A stretch of 18,721 bases of DNA from contig UROO01000030.1 of the NCBI GenBank assembly GCA_900549555.1, positions 1 to 18,721 on the forward strand. The letters run 5' to 3'. Below are positions 1 through 7,746 of this stretch, one piece after another. The DNA comes from an uncultured Collinsella sp. GTDB taxonomy: Bacteria; Actinomycetota; Coriobacteriia; Coriobacteriales; Coriobacteriaceae. The position numbers and the translations under genes were made by a program. The notes beneath the pieces are model-generated. The model saw only the letters and a program-made list of their open reading frames with translations, was not told where the DNA came from and made no database searches. Positions within the stretch are counted from its first letter, which is position 1. Each line of letters begins with the position of its first letter.

Positions 1-46
1 TACACCCTAGAGTTCGTCGGCAGCGTCAGATGTGTATAAGAGACAG
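1..46. other. Nextera i5-side adapter (sequencing artefact)
   Basis: Not genomic DNA. Bases 14-27 are the Nextera read-1 tail and 28-46 are the 19-bp Tn5 mosaic end. Bases 1-5 match the end of the P5 primer, and 6-13 (CCTAGAGT) is an 8-base index that I recall as S516 of the Nextera XT v2 set. The real insert begins at 47. Reading the adapter as coding creates false peptides: MYKRQ on the plus strand, and a false C-terminus LSLIHI with stop on the minus-strand gene beside it. Confidence 0.98.
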
Positions 47-1051
47 CCTCAAGACGTCGTAATCGAACATGAGCTTTTTGTACGAACGAGCAGCAGGCGC
101 CTTACCGACAAGTGCCGCACGCACCAGAGCGGCAACAGAAGGAGCACATTGTGCGAGCGCAGCATCACTGCCCACGGCAGAACCGTCAAGCGCCGCGGCG
201 ACGGCAGCAAACACCTTGCCGCAACCCGAGCTCAGCAGCCTGAGTGCATCGTACAGTACCAGATCACACAGGAAGTACGCCAGGTCATCGGCATGCTGGG
301 CATCGAGACCGTCGCGCTGCCAGTCAGCCAGCACCGCGGAGTGAATCTTCACGTGCTCCAGCAGACGCGTCTCGTCGTCGTAGCGCATGGTGTCCATGAG
401 CGAACCCTTGCGCGCCACGCGGTAGTCATACAACTTGTTCGAGATAAGCGCGGTCTTGCGCGAACGACCGTACACGGCAAAATCGAAGACCTGGTCCTCG
501 CCATACTTAACGGTTTCGTCGAACACGATCCCGTTGCCCAGCATAAACTCACGTTTGCAGGCGGTGCGCCATGCAAAGGGGCGAGACGCTTCCTTAAACA
601 GCAGGTCAGAGCTATAGCCTTCAAACGACACATCGCGCGGGCTCAGCACATAGTTAAGCCACGGATACCCCGCCTCCAACGGATACGGGTTTGCGCCAAA
701 GGTCAAAACGTCGCAATCCTCACGCTCAAAGGCATCAACGATTACGCGGCACGCATCAGACGTAAACCGGTCGTCGGAATCCAAAAACGCGACGATAGGA
801 GCCGTGGACGCAGCGATGCCCGCATTGCGCGCGCTCGACAGACCACCGTTGGGCTTATCGACAAGCTTAAAGCGCGCATCCTTTTCGCAATAGGCAGCGG
901 CGATGTCGCGCGAACCATCCGGCGAGCCATCGTTAACCAGCACACCTTCCCAATCGGGCATATCCTGCGCGAGTAGGGAGTCCAGGCACCATGCCAGGCA
1001 CTCCTCCACCTTGTAGATGGGAACGACGACGGAAATCTTAGGGGTAGCCAT
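47..1051 (-). CDS. Family-2 glycosyltransferase, type A, 3' end missing
   Basis: This is a family-2 (GT-A fold) glycosyltransferase that should transfer a sugar from a nucleotide-sugar during surface polysaccharide synthesis on the cytoplasmic side. The catalytic domain is N-terminal: VVVPIYKVEE at residues 8-17, VNDGSPDGS near 39-47, the acceptor-side NGGLSSARNAGI near 68-79 and the DXD-type metal/nucleotide site FLDSDD near 89-94. There are 335 genuine codons; the C-terminus is cut by the adapter at 47. I chose the ATG at 1051 because AGGAG (1061-1065 complement) lies 9 nt before it. A GTG at 1057 is possible but only 3 nt from the same site. That AGGAG overlaps the stop codon of the gene upstream, so translation is probably coupled. 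It is the second A-type copy in a B-A-B-A array (see 2257-3297). Donor and acceptor cannot be told from sequence. Confidence 0.9.
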
Positions 1052-1063
1052 AATCACGCGCTC

Positions 1064-2182
1064 CTACTGTGCCGCCGGCACGTCATCGGGATGCGGGTTA
1101 TCACCGTAGGCGCGCTGGTACGTCAGCACGCGCCAAACCAGCGGTAGGCCGCCGATCTTAAAGTAGTGTTTAAACGTATTGAGCTTGCCCGGCTTTTTAA
1201 AGCCAAAGCGCGAATCGATATAGGCACGGGGCGATTTGACCATCAAACGCAGATCGGTCTCGCCGCGCGGGTCGAAGAGCGACAGGTCAAAGCGACCGGC
1301 ATCCCAATCGGCCTTGAGCTCGGGAGACGCCTTCTCCCAAAACTGCTCGCGCAACTCATCGACCAGACGCTCATCATTCCAGCGGTATGTATCGACCTTC
1401 ATGCGCATTAAAATACCCTGAAGCTGAGCCTTGAGCTCGGGGCGTTCATCCAAAAAGCGCTGCATCTCGGCATATTCGTCGCACACGCAAAACACCTTGT
1501 TGGGCGAATTAACGGAGCTCTTCTCGTTATCCTGGCGATAGCACAAAATGGGATCCGCAATAAACGCAGCACGCTCGGCGCTCGCCCAGACCTTAAAGTT
1601 AAAACCCGCATCCTGATACGAGGCACCCGGCGTGGGAAGGAACCGAATCTGATTGTCGTTGAGAAACTCGCGACGATAGATGGCCGACCAAATGGAAGGC
1701 TTGCGGTAGAAGATACCCGGGCGCTCGACGGGGCGATACGCCGCACCCGTCATATGCTCGTCGATAATTCCAAACAGCTCACGGCGCTCGCTGGGCGTGG
1801 ACCAATACAGGTAAAAGTCGCCCTTTACCACATCGGCATGCTCAGCATCGGCCTTGGCGACCAGCTTTTGGAGCGAATCCTCAAACATAAAGTCATCGGA
1901 CTCCAAAATGCCCACGTACTCACCGCGTGCCATCTCCAAGCCGCGGTTCATCGAGTCGCCGTAGCCGCTATTGGCCTTGTCGATCATCTTGACGCGCGCA
2001 TCGCACTCCATGTACTCGCGGATGATATCCGGCGAGCTATCGGTAGAGCCATCGTTGATGCAAATGATCTCAATGTCCTCGAGCGTCTGCGCAATGGCTG
2101 AATCGAGGCACTCGCGCAGGTAGCGCTCAACATTGCAGATGGGAACAAGCAGCGAAACTTTAGGGGTATCAGAGTTCTGCAA
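1064..2182 (-). CDS. Family-2 glycosyltransferase, type B (second copy)
   Basis: A complete 372-residue GT-A-fold glycosyltransferase, presumably for capsule or wall polysaccharide. Motifs seen are SLLVPICNVERYLREC (residues 10-25), CINDGSTDSS (41-50), KANSGYGDSMNRG (69-81) and the DXD-like site GILESDDF (91-98). The C-terminal half (RKPSIWSAIYRREF, then LPTPGASYQDAGF and CYRQDNEKSSVNS) is shared with the gene at 3304-4407 and is probably acceptor-side. There are no obvious transmembrane segments. The start is a TTG at 2180-2182 with a strong AGGAGG-type site (2188-2193) 5 nt upstream; no ATG fits. It begins 74 nt after the preceding gene. A TAAAAT-like -10 (2217-2222, minus) in that gap has no convincing -35, so read-through from upstream is likely. 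Family assignment is firm; substrate is unknown. Confidence 0.92.
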   Translation of the reverse strand: MQNSDTPKVSLLVPICNVERYLRECLDSAIAQTLEDIEIICINDGSTDSSPDIIREYMECDARVKMIDKANSGYGDSMNRGLEMARGEYVGILESDDFMFEDSLQKLVAKADAEHADVVKGDFYLYWSTPSERRELFGIIDEHMTGAAYRPVERPGIFYRKPSIWSAIYRREFLNDNQIRFLPTPGASYQDAGFNFKVWASAERAAFIADPILCYRQDNEKSSVNSPNKVFCVCDEYAEMQRFLDERPELKAQLQGILMRMKVDTYRWNDERLVDELREQFWEKASPELKADWDAGRFDLSLFDPRGETDLRLMVKSPRAYIDSRFGFKKPGKLNTFKHYFKIGGLPLVWRVLTYQRAYGDNPHPDDVPAAQ

Positions 2183-2256
2183 GAGAACCTCCTGTTGAAT
2201 AGCGTGGAACAGGGTTATTTTAGCAGCGAAGCAACGGCGCGCGGCAGCGCCCAGAA

Positions 2257-3297
2257 TTAGATAAAGCGCTCCAGGCAGGCCTTGAGACCGCGGGTCGAAA
2301 GATAGAACAGCGTGGCGTCTGCCATCGAAACGCCCGAGGTCGCTGCAACGAGCTCATGGGCAACACGACAAACGGCGCCCTTAGCAGGCATATCCGCCCA
2401 CTCCGTTCCCAAAAACGTCGTGAAATCCATATTGACGCGACCGGCCACGCGACAGAAACCGTCGGCGTCCAGACGCGCCAAGTCAAACACAATAAGGTCC
2501 AAGAACCAGGTGATCAGCTCGCCGGGGCAAAGATCCAAAAGGCCGTAAACTGCCCAATCCTCCAAGACTTCCTCGAGCATGCTCATGTGTGCGTCGAGCT
2601 TTTTGGCGCGTGCCTCGGCACTGTTGAACTCGTGCGTCGCCGATTCGCTCTCCATCACGTAGTGGTAGAACCTGACCGGCATGACGACGGTCTTTGAGGC
2701 CAGCGCGTAAGCTGCAAACTGGAACACAACGTCCTCGCCCAAGGCCAAGCCGGGGGCAAAACGTATGCCCTCGCGATTGAGCAGCTCGCGCGAAAAAGCC
2801 GCGCGGCACGCATAGGGCTGTGCGTTTGCGTGGAACAGCAACTGGGGATCACGGGCGCCAAAAGTGCCCGCCTTGGGGCTCATGAGTTGCTGGACCCGCT
2901 TGGGCACGGCGTCGGACGGCTCGCAAACGCCGCCAAAAACGGCGACCTCGGCATCTGCAGACTCCATGGCATGCAGCACGCACTCGACCGTCTGGGCGTC
3001 GATGTAATCGTCGGCGTCCACAAAAAAGACGGTCTCGCCCTCGGCGGCATCGATACCGGCATTTCGAGCGCACGAGACACCAGCGTTTTCCTGGTCAATC
3101 ACCAGCACACGGTCATCGGCCTGCGCAATTTGACGCAAGACGCCCAGCGAATCGTCAACCGAACCGTCGTTGACACAGACAACCTGAATCGAGCGCTCAG
3201 ACTGTGCCAGCAGCGAGTCGAGGCATCTCTGAATGGAGCGCGCGGAGTTGTATACGGGAACGACAATAGTCGCTTTGGGAATCGAGGCCTCTCCCAT
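2257..3297 (-). CDS. Family-2 glycosyltransferase, type A (first copy)
   Basis: A complete 346-residue family-2 glycosyltransferase. Motifs: TIVVPVYNSARSI (10-22), CVNDGSVDDS (41-50), NAGVSCARNAGI (71-82) and a DXD site FFVDADDYID (91-100). Beyond the catalytic domain it shares a layout with the truncated gene at 47-1051: LLF, then an aromatic-Ala-Cys/Trp-Arg block, a GI-x-F block, GED-x-VF-x-FA and a late Tyr-x-Tyr. This makes the two paralogues (type A). The ATG at 3295-3297 is 6 nt after the stop of the upstream type-B gene; the G-rich stretch GAGGGGG inside the end of that gene can serve as ribosome site, implying coupled translation. The role is likely transfer of one sugar in a surface glycan; specificity is not readable. 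Confidence 0.92.
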   Translation of the reverse strand: MGEASIPKATIVVPVYNSARSIQRCLDSLLAQSERSIQVVCVNDGSVDDSLGVLRQIAQADDRVLVIDQENAGVSCARNAGIDAAEGETVFFVDADDYIDAQTVECVLHAMESADAEVAVFGGVCEPSDAVPKRVQQLMSPKAGTFGARDPQLLFHANAQPYACRAAFSRELLNREGIRFAPGLALGEDVVFQFAAYALASKTVVMPVRFYHYVMESESATHEFNSAEARAKKLDAHMSMLEEVLEDWAVYGLLDLCPGELITWFLDLIVFDLARLDADGFCRVAGRVNMDFTTFLGTEWADMPAKGAVCRVAHELVAATSGVSMADATLFYLSTRGLKACLERFI

Positions 3298-3303
3298 ACC
3301 GAC

Positions 3304-4407
3304 CTACCCCCTCAGCGATTCGATGAGGAAGGCGGCGACCACACCAGGGCCTCCAACCGAGGCGTAATACTTAGCGCGCCCCAAGGCACCATCCGTTGCA
3401 AAGTGCGGATGCTCGTCAACCCAGCCCTCTGGATCTTTGAGGATGGCAGCGAGATTCGCGCGCTTCCACGGCTTAAGATCGTCCAGCGAAAACTCCCCGG
3501 CGTCCAAGGCCGCTTGGAATTCCTTGGCCATCTGCACCAGGAACTCCTTATAGAACTTGGGTGCCAAGCGCACATAGTTCCACATATACGAATCGTATTT
3601 AATGAGCTGATTGAACTTGAGCATGCGGGCGACGTCATCGCTTGCGTGATCGCGAGCATAATCTTCTCGGATCCAGCGCTCGATTTCGGCATACTCGGTA
3701 TTGACGCAAAAGACCTTAGCCGAAGAATTGACCGAGGAGTTCTCGTTGTCCTGACGATACGAAAGCACGGCATCGTGCAGGTAAACGGCCTTGTCGGCGC
3801 ATGCGATCGCCTTAAAGGCAAACGACGTGTCCTGAAAGGATGCTCCCGGAGTCGGCAGGAACTTGATGCCGTTGCGCTCAAGAAAATCACGGCGGTACAC
3901 GGCCGACCAAATCGACGGCTTTTGCTTAAAGAACTGCGTCGTGTCGCTCGGATGCACCGGCTTGTCACAGTCCCTTGCCTCAAACATCTCGTGCAGCGAG
4001 CGGCGCTCCTCGGGCTTAGACCAGTAGAAGTCAAAATTTGCCTTCGCAAAGTCGGTATTGAAGCGCTCGGCAGCTGCCACGAGCTTCTCCAGCGCATCGG
4101 GCGCCATAAAGTCATCGGACTCCAGAATGCCCACGTACTTGCCGCGCGCCATCTCAAGCCCGCGGTTCATGGAGTCGCCGTAACCGCTATTGGCCTTGTC
4201 GATCATCTTCACACGCGCGTCGCGCTCCATGTACTCGCGGATAATCGCCGGCGAGTTGTCGGTAGAGCCGTCGTTGATGCAAATGATTTCGATGTCCTCG
4301 AGCGTCTGCGCCACGGCGGAATCGAGGCACTCGCGCAGATAGCGCTCAACGTTGTAGATGGGAACAAGCAGCGACAGGACAGGGCCGCCAGGGGAATTAG
4401 TAGACAA
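3304..4407 (-). CDS. Family-2 glycosyltransferase, type B (first copy), operon head
   Basis: A complete 367-residue GT-A-fold glycosyltransferase and first gene of the minus-strand array. Motifs: SLLVPIYNVERYLREC (12-27), CINDGSTDNS (43-52), KANSGYGDSMNRG (71-83) and GILESDDF (93-100). The first ~100 residues are almost identical to those of the gene at 1064-2182 and DNA identity there is visibly high; the C-terminal third differs more. The start is a TTG at 4405-4407 with AAGGAG (4413-4418 complement) 5 nt before it, the same start arrangement as its paralogue. The next gene follows after 6 nt. A candidate promoter lies at 4471-4499. Likely role: sugar transfer in a cell-surface polysaccharide pathway together with the divergent glycosyltransferase at 4720. 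Confidence 0.92.
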   Translation of the reverse strand: MSTNSPGGPVLSLLVPIYNVERYLRECLDSAVAQTLEDIEIICINDGSTDNSPAIIREYMERDARVKMIDKANSGYGDSMNRGLEMARGKYVGILESDDFMAPDALEKLVAAAERFNTDFAKANFDFYWSKPEERRSLHEMFEARDCDKPVHPSDTTQFFKQKPSIWSAVYRRDFLERNGIKFLPTPGASFQDTSFAFKAIACADKAVYLHDAVLSYRQDNENSSVNSSAKVFCVNTEYAEIERWIREDYARDHASDDVARMLKFNQLIKYDSYMWNYVRLAPKFYKEFLVQMAKEFQAALDAGEFSLDDLKPWKRANLAAILKDPEGWVDEHPHFATDGALGRAKYYASVGGPGVVAAFLIESLRG

Positions 4408-4470
4408 ATGTGCTCCTTAGGAAATACCTGCCGTTAATGGTATCAAAGGGTCGTCCCGCCCGCGGGCGTT

Positions 4471-4499
4471 TATATAATCTATGGAGCCCGCAGAGGCAA
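4471..4499 (-). promoter_or_regulatory. Candidate promoter of the glycosyltransferase array
   Basis: On the minus strand TTGCCT (4499-4494) is followed after 17 nt by TATATA (4476-4471), a plausible sigma-70-type promoter placing the transcript start about 55-60 nt before the TTG start at 4407. The same AT-rich block reads TATAAT on the plus strand (4473-4478), so a plus-strand start toward 4519/4720 could overlap it, though I see no good plus-strand -35. Confidence 0.45.
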
Positions 4500-4518
4500 A
4501 CCGATACGAAAGGACGTC

Positions 4519-4704
4519 ATGCAGCACAAAGCCGCACGCAACATAGTCATCGAAGCGCTGCGCTTAATCGCGGTCGCCACGCCCATGGCAGGTTCCTGCG
4601 TTTTATTCAAACCTTGCCAACATGGCGCAGCGACCCTTTACAATAGGTGCCGTCCAAACGACGCATTCGATAGCTTCCGTGTGGCGCTCGCCCGCCACGC
4701 GTGA
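4519..4704 (+). CDS. Possible small protein or leader ORF, 61 codons
   Basis: I do not recognise this ORF. It would start at ATG 4519 with AAAGGA (4509-4514) 4 nt upstream and end at TGA 4702-4704, 15 nt before the glycosyltransferase start at 4720. A TATAAT box lies about 40 nt upstream (4473-4478). The first half is hydrophobic with few charges (IALRLIAVATPMAGSCVLF-like), the second polar and basic. A second candidate promoter for the downstream gene sits inside it (4614-4644), and its last codons form a hairpin, both arguing that the stretch may be 5' leader rather than a gene. Without homologues the case for coding is weak. Confidence 0.25.
   Translation: MQHKAARNIVIEALRLIAVATPMAGSCVLFKPCQHGAATLYNRCRPNDAFDSFRVALARHA
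4614..4698 (+). promoter_or_regulatory. Candidate promoter and leader hairpin before the plus-strand glycosyltransferase
   Basis: TTGCCA (4614-4619) and TACAAT (4639-4644) are separated by 19 nt, slightly long for a sigma-70 promoter but with a good -10. The transcript would start near 4651. A hairpin GTGGCG/CGCCAC (4681-4686 with 4693-4698, 6-nt loop) lies just before the ribosome site GAAAGGA (4703-4709) of the gene starting at 4720 and might affect translation. Confidence 0.35.
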
Positions 4705-4719
4705 AAGGATATATTCCCC

Positions 4720-5739
4720 ATGACTTCCGCCCTTCCCGCTCCCATCGATAAGCTCGCCATCGTTGTCGTTACGTACAAGCGCCAGGAGCTCTTGGCCAAC
4801 CTGTTCGACTCCATGACCGAGCTCACGGCAACGCCTTGGCGTATCGTGATCGTCGACAATGAGAATTCGCGCGAGACCGAAGCCATGTGCGTCGCATTCA
4901 ACGAGCGCCTCGCCAACCTGTGGGGCATCGACACCGACCAGCCCGACGCAAAGGGTGGCACCGACCGCGTTATCTACGCGCCGCAGCTCAAAAACGGCGG
5001 CGGCGCGGGTGGCTTCTCCGCCGGCACCAAGTGCGCCTACGACTTGGGCGCCCAGTGGTTCTGGGTCATGGACGACGACGTGCTCGTCATCCCGGAGGGC
5101 ATTGAGCGCCTGGCCAAGTGGACGGACCGCTACGACGTCATCCAGGGTTCGCGCCTGGACTTCGACGGCGGTGCCTTCTTTTGGCAGTACCAGCTCATCC
5201 TTTCGCTCGGTATCCCCAACCCCATCGCTAAGTGGGACCTGGGCCCCGAGGGCTACCGCGCCATGAACCAGCTGTGCTTTGAAGGCGGCCTGTTCTCGCG
5301 CCGCGTTGTCGACAAGATCGGCCTGCCCGATGCGCGCTTTTTCATCTACGGCGACGATGCCTGCTACGGCTATGTTGCCAGCCAGCACTTCCCCGCCGCC
5401 GTGGTTGCCGACGTGGTGCTCAAGCGTGCCCGCGCCGTCTCTAACTGGGATATCGCCGGCAAACGCCAGCTCAACTCAACGAGCGACACCAACCGCTACT
5501 ACATCATGCGCAATCGCGGCTTTTTGGCCCGTTACATGCAGATTTACGGCGACTACCACCCCATCTTGTTCCGCTTGGGCAACGCCGCGACCTTCTGCAA
5601 GGAGTTCATTCGTCTGGCAGCGGTCGACAAGTGCTTTAAGACCGGCATCCCGGCGCTGCGCCGTGGCATGAAAGATGCCCGCAAGATCATCAAGGACCCC
5701 AACTGGAAGCCCATGCCGCCTATGAAGGACGCAGAGTAG
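4720..5739 (+). CDS. Family-2 glycosyltransferase, galactofuranosyl/rhamnosyl-transferase type
   Basis: A 339-residue GT-A-fold glycosyltransferase of the branch containing rhamnosyl- and galactofuranosyltransferases (WbbL/GlfT-like). Seen: AIVVVTYKRQELL (13-25), IVIVDNENS (42-50), the glycine-rich NGGGAGGFSAGT (92-103), the metal-binding WVMDDDV (115-121) and FFIYGDDACYGY (207-218), where the GDD probably includes the catalytic base. The last ~60 residues, with MRNRGFLARY, are basic and may contact membrane or lipid-linked acceptor. It likely adds a sugar to a lipid-linked glycan in the cytoplasm. The ATG at 4720 has GAAAGGA about 10 nt upstream. It diverges from the four minus-strand glycosyltransferases, suggesting one polysaccharide locus. 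It converges with the gene ending at 5749, 9 nt away, with no clear terminator between. Exact sugar unknown. Confidence 0.88.
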   Translation: MTSALPAPIDKLAIVVVTYKRQELLANLFDSMTELTATPWRIVIVDNENSRETEAMCVAFNERLANLWGIDTDQPDAKGGTDRVIYAPQLKNGGGAGGFSAGTKCAYDLGAQWFWVMDDDVLVIPEGIERLAKWTDRYDVIQGSRLDFDGGAFFWQYQLILSLGIPNPIAKWDLGPEGYRAMNQLCFEGGLFSRRVVDKIGLPDARFFIYGDDACYGYVASQHFPAAVVADVVLKRARAVSNWDIAGKRQLNSTSDTNRYYIMRNRGFLARYMQIYGDYHPILFRLGNAATFCKEFIRLAAVDKCFKTGIPALRRGMKDARKIIKDPNWKPMPPMKDAE

Positions 5740-5748
5740 CGGACACCC

Positions 5749-7545
5749 CTACAGCCGCTGGCACACCGCTGCCACATGACACCCGTCAAACCCGAATCCC
5801 CAGCGCATGCGGCCCACACCGGGTCGCGGTACGCGAATCTTGTCGATGCCGTCGCGCTCTATGTCGAGCAGTGCCTGAACGGCCAGCAGCTCCAGGCCGA
5901 GCGCGTCTACGCCGGGGTCATACATCATGTTGACCGTTATCAGCGGACGCTCGTCGAGCATGCCGATCGTGTCTGCCACGTCAAACACGGTGCCCGTAGG
6001 AAATACCTGGATGTCCCAGCGATCCGCGCCACGCTTTCGCCTCGAGGCAGGATTGGCATAGCCCGGCAATCCAAAGCAGAGCCCCTGCAAGAGCAGGTGA
6101 TATGGCAGCTGCGCATCTGGGTTGTTCACACCGATTCCCACATCTCCCAGGATGCGGTCTAACGCCCGCTTTACCGCATCCTCGTCCCCACGGCACAACC
6201 CGTCTCGAAACGCATCGACATCTCGAACGTCCTCGGCAGCACGCTCAAACCAATCAATAATCACCAGACGAAAGGTCTGGCGAAGCTCGTTATTGGGCAA
6301 CCGCAGAGCACGGGAGCAGCTGTCATGCTCCGGTTCTTCAGTCATATCAGTCGTCAGGAAACCGGACAGATACAGCGCCGTCCACAGGCCATCATCAGAC
6401 GAGGCCTCTAGCCCCGCAGCACCCAAACAAAGCGGAACCTCAACGCACCCATGGGCCTCGAGCAAATCGAACAAGACCGAAAGACGGTCGAGATTCCACC
6501 CGGCAACCACCCTACTCAGGCAATCGGCATACCCATACAGATCGGCACGCACAGGCGCCGTGCAGCCACGGTCCAGAAAACCGATCACACGAGCTGGACT
6601 CGAGCAATAGGCCCTACCAAACCGATATCCCTCGAGCCATTCACGCGCATCATCCAGGTATTCCTCGCGCCCAGCATGATTCAACAGAGCCTGGACCTCG
6701 ACATCCGAAAAGCCGAACCAACGGTCACACCTGATCGAAAGCGGCGTCGCTAGACAATACGAGCAGCCGCGCGAAGAAAGTGCCGCCTCGGCAGGGCCGG
6801 GACACTCCCCCATCAGACACGTCAGCCGCAACGAATCCCCCGCAGCGGCAATGACATCAAACAGTACGCTATCGAGCAATTCCGCCGAATCGGCGACGGA
6901 AGCGTCCCTCGCGTTCGAACGGTCCAACCACGCCGCGTCGTATCCATCAACGAGCAGCACAACCTGCTCATCGCAGGCCATCTCCAATAGCCCTATGAGC
7001 ACGCCAAGCACCGAGTTGACCTCATCTGCACTTGCCACGCCACGCGCAACGCGCTCGATGTGGCGCACCTTGTCTCGGGGCAAATCTGGAGCCTCCAAAA
7101 GCGCCAACAGGCGAGCGCACTCACCAGAAAGAGCGTCACGCACGACGCCGACGACGTTAGCCTCGCACCTCGCAGCGCCAGAAAAGTCCAGCGATATCAC
7201 AGGGTAGCAGGCAAACTCATCCCGATAGCGCCCGCCACCCGCATCCCAAATCTGGGAACCAGCAAACAGACCCCAATCGACCTGCCCGACCGTGGGTCGC
7301 TCCAGAAAAGCCTTGAGCATCGACAAGTTCATGCTCTTGCCAAAACCCTCGGGTCGACAGCACACTATAACGGTTGCTTCACAATCAAGTGCATCGGCAA
7401 TAAACATGGTCTTGTCGACCAGCATGCAACGACCAATGGCATCGGCAAAATCATGCACACCGACAGGCAAAACCGCATCGTCAACATGGTTGACAAGCCG
7501 TACGCCAAAAGTATCGGAACTGTTGCAATACTCCTGTTCAGACAC
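5749..7545 (-). CDS. AAA-ATPase-like/DUF1703 family protein with degenerate active sites
   Basis: A 598-residue protein resembling the AAA-ATPase-like family (PF09820) fused to a C-terminal PD-(D/E)XK nuclease-like domain (DUF1703, PF08011), a family common in gut bacteria and of unknown function. The family opening appears as LPVGVHDFADAIGRCMLVDKT (26-46) and the P-loop as RPEGFGKS (64-71; usually RPRRFGKS). The Walker B region is VVLLVDGYD (195-203), where the family normally has VDEYD, so the glutamate is replaced by Gly201. Later landmarks are the LMGECPGPAEAALSS block, FGFSDVEVQALL and EWLEGYRFG. In the C-terminal domain the usual Glu-x-Lys strand reads ITVNM, so nuclease activity is doubtful. 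The GTG start at 7543-7545 has GGGAG 8 nt upstream. A weak -10 (TACAAT, minus 7584-7579) precedes it. Family call is good, activity unknown. Confidence 0.8.
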   Translation of the reverse strand: MSEQEYCNSSDTFGVRLVNHVDDAVLPVGVHDFADAIGRCMLVDKTMFIADALDCEATVIVCCRPEGFGKSMNLSMLKAFLERPTVGQVDWGLFAGSQIWDAGGGRYRDEFACYPVISLDFSGAARCEANVVGVVRDALSGECARLLALLEAPDLPRDKVRHIERVARGVASADEVNSVLGVLIGLLEMACDEQVVLLVDGYDAAWLDRSNARDASVADSAELLDSVLFDVIAAAGDSLRLTCLMGECPGPAEAALSSRGCSYCLATPLSIRCDRWFGFSDVEVQALLNHAGREEYLDDAREWLEGYRFGRAYCSSPARVIGFLDRGCTAPVRADLYGYADCLSRVVAGWNLDRLSVLFDLLEAHGCVEVPLCLGAAGLEASSDDGLWTALYLSGFLTTDMTEEPEHDSCSRALRLPNNELRQTFRLVIIDWFERAAEDVRDVDAFRDGLCRGDEDAVKRALDRILGDVGIGVNNPDAQLPYHLLLQGLCFGLPGYANPASRRKRGADRWDIQVFPTGTVFDVADTIGMLDERPLITVNMMYDPGVDALGLELLAVQALLDIERDGIDKIRVPRPGVGRMRWGFGFDGCHVAAVCQRL

Positions 7546-7667
7546 TGTAACTTCTCCCTAAAACGTAGCACGAGGCCCATTGTAGCGAGCAGTTCAAGCG
7601 CAACGCTGGATCAGCGCAAAGGCATCGGGCAACGGTAGGAACAAAGCCCTTGAGGGGGGATAACAAA

Positions 7668-7681
7668 TCGTTGCGCAACAA
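7668..7681. repeat. Palindrome TCGTTGCGCAACAA
   Basis: The 10-bp core GTTGCGCAAC (7670-7679) is a perfect palindrome. It matches the palindrome at 9430-9443 (TTGTTGCACAACAA) in 12 of 14 positions. It lies about 120 bp upstream of the AAA-ATPase-like gene and beside the terminator of the surface-protein gene; it may be a protein-binding site. Confidence 0.35.
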
Positions 7682-7712
7682 AATGGGGCCCGATGCATTC
7701 GCACCGGACCCC
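7679..7712 (-). terminator. Intrinsic terminator of the surface-protein gene
   Basis: Read on the minus strand, a 12-bp stem (GGGGTCCGGTGC with GCATCGGGCCCC, two G-U pairs) closes a 4-nt loop GAAT and is followed by ATTTTGTT. It begins about 35 nt after the stop codon of the gene at 7747-9360 and separates that gene from the AAA-ATPase-like gene. Confidence 0.85.
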
Positions 7713-7746
7713 GTCCTAGTTCTTAGATTATCAGGCGACCAGGAAC

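Noticed and set aside
32..976. Plus-strand open frame starting MYKRQ
   Set aside because: Its start lies in the Tn5 mosaic end of the adapter and the rest is antisense to a glycosyltransferase.
2830..4437. Plus-strand open frame of 535 codons
   Set aside because: It is antisense to two glycosyltransferase genes with full motif sets and has no domain of its own.
5738..5759. Hairpin AGCGG/CCGCT between the convergent genes as a terminator
   Set aside because: Only a 5-bp stem with a 12-nt loop and no T-run on either strand.
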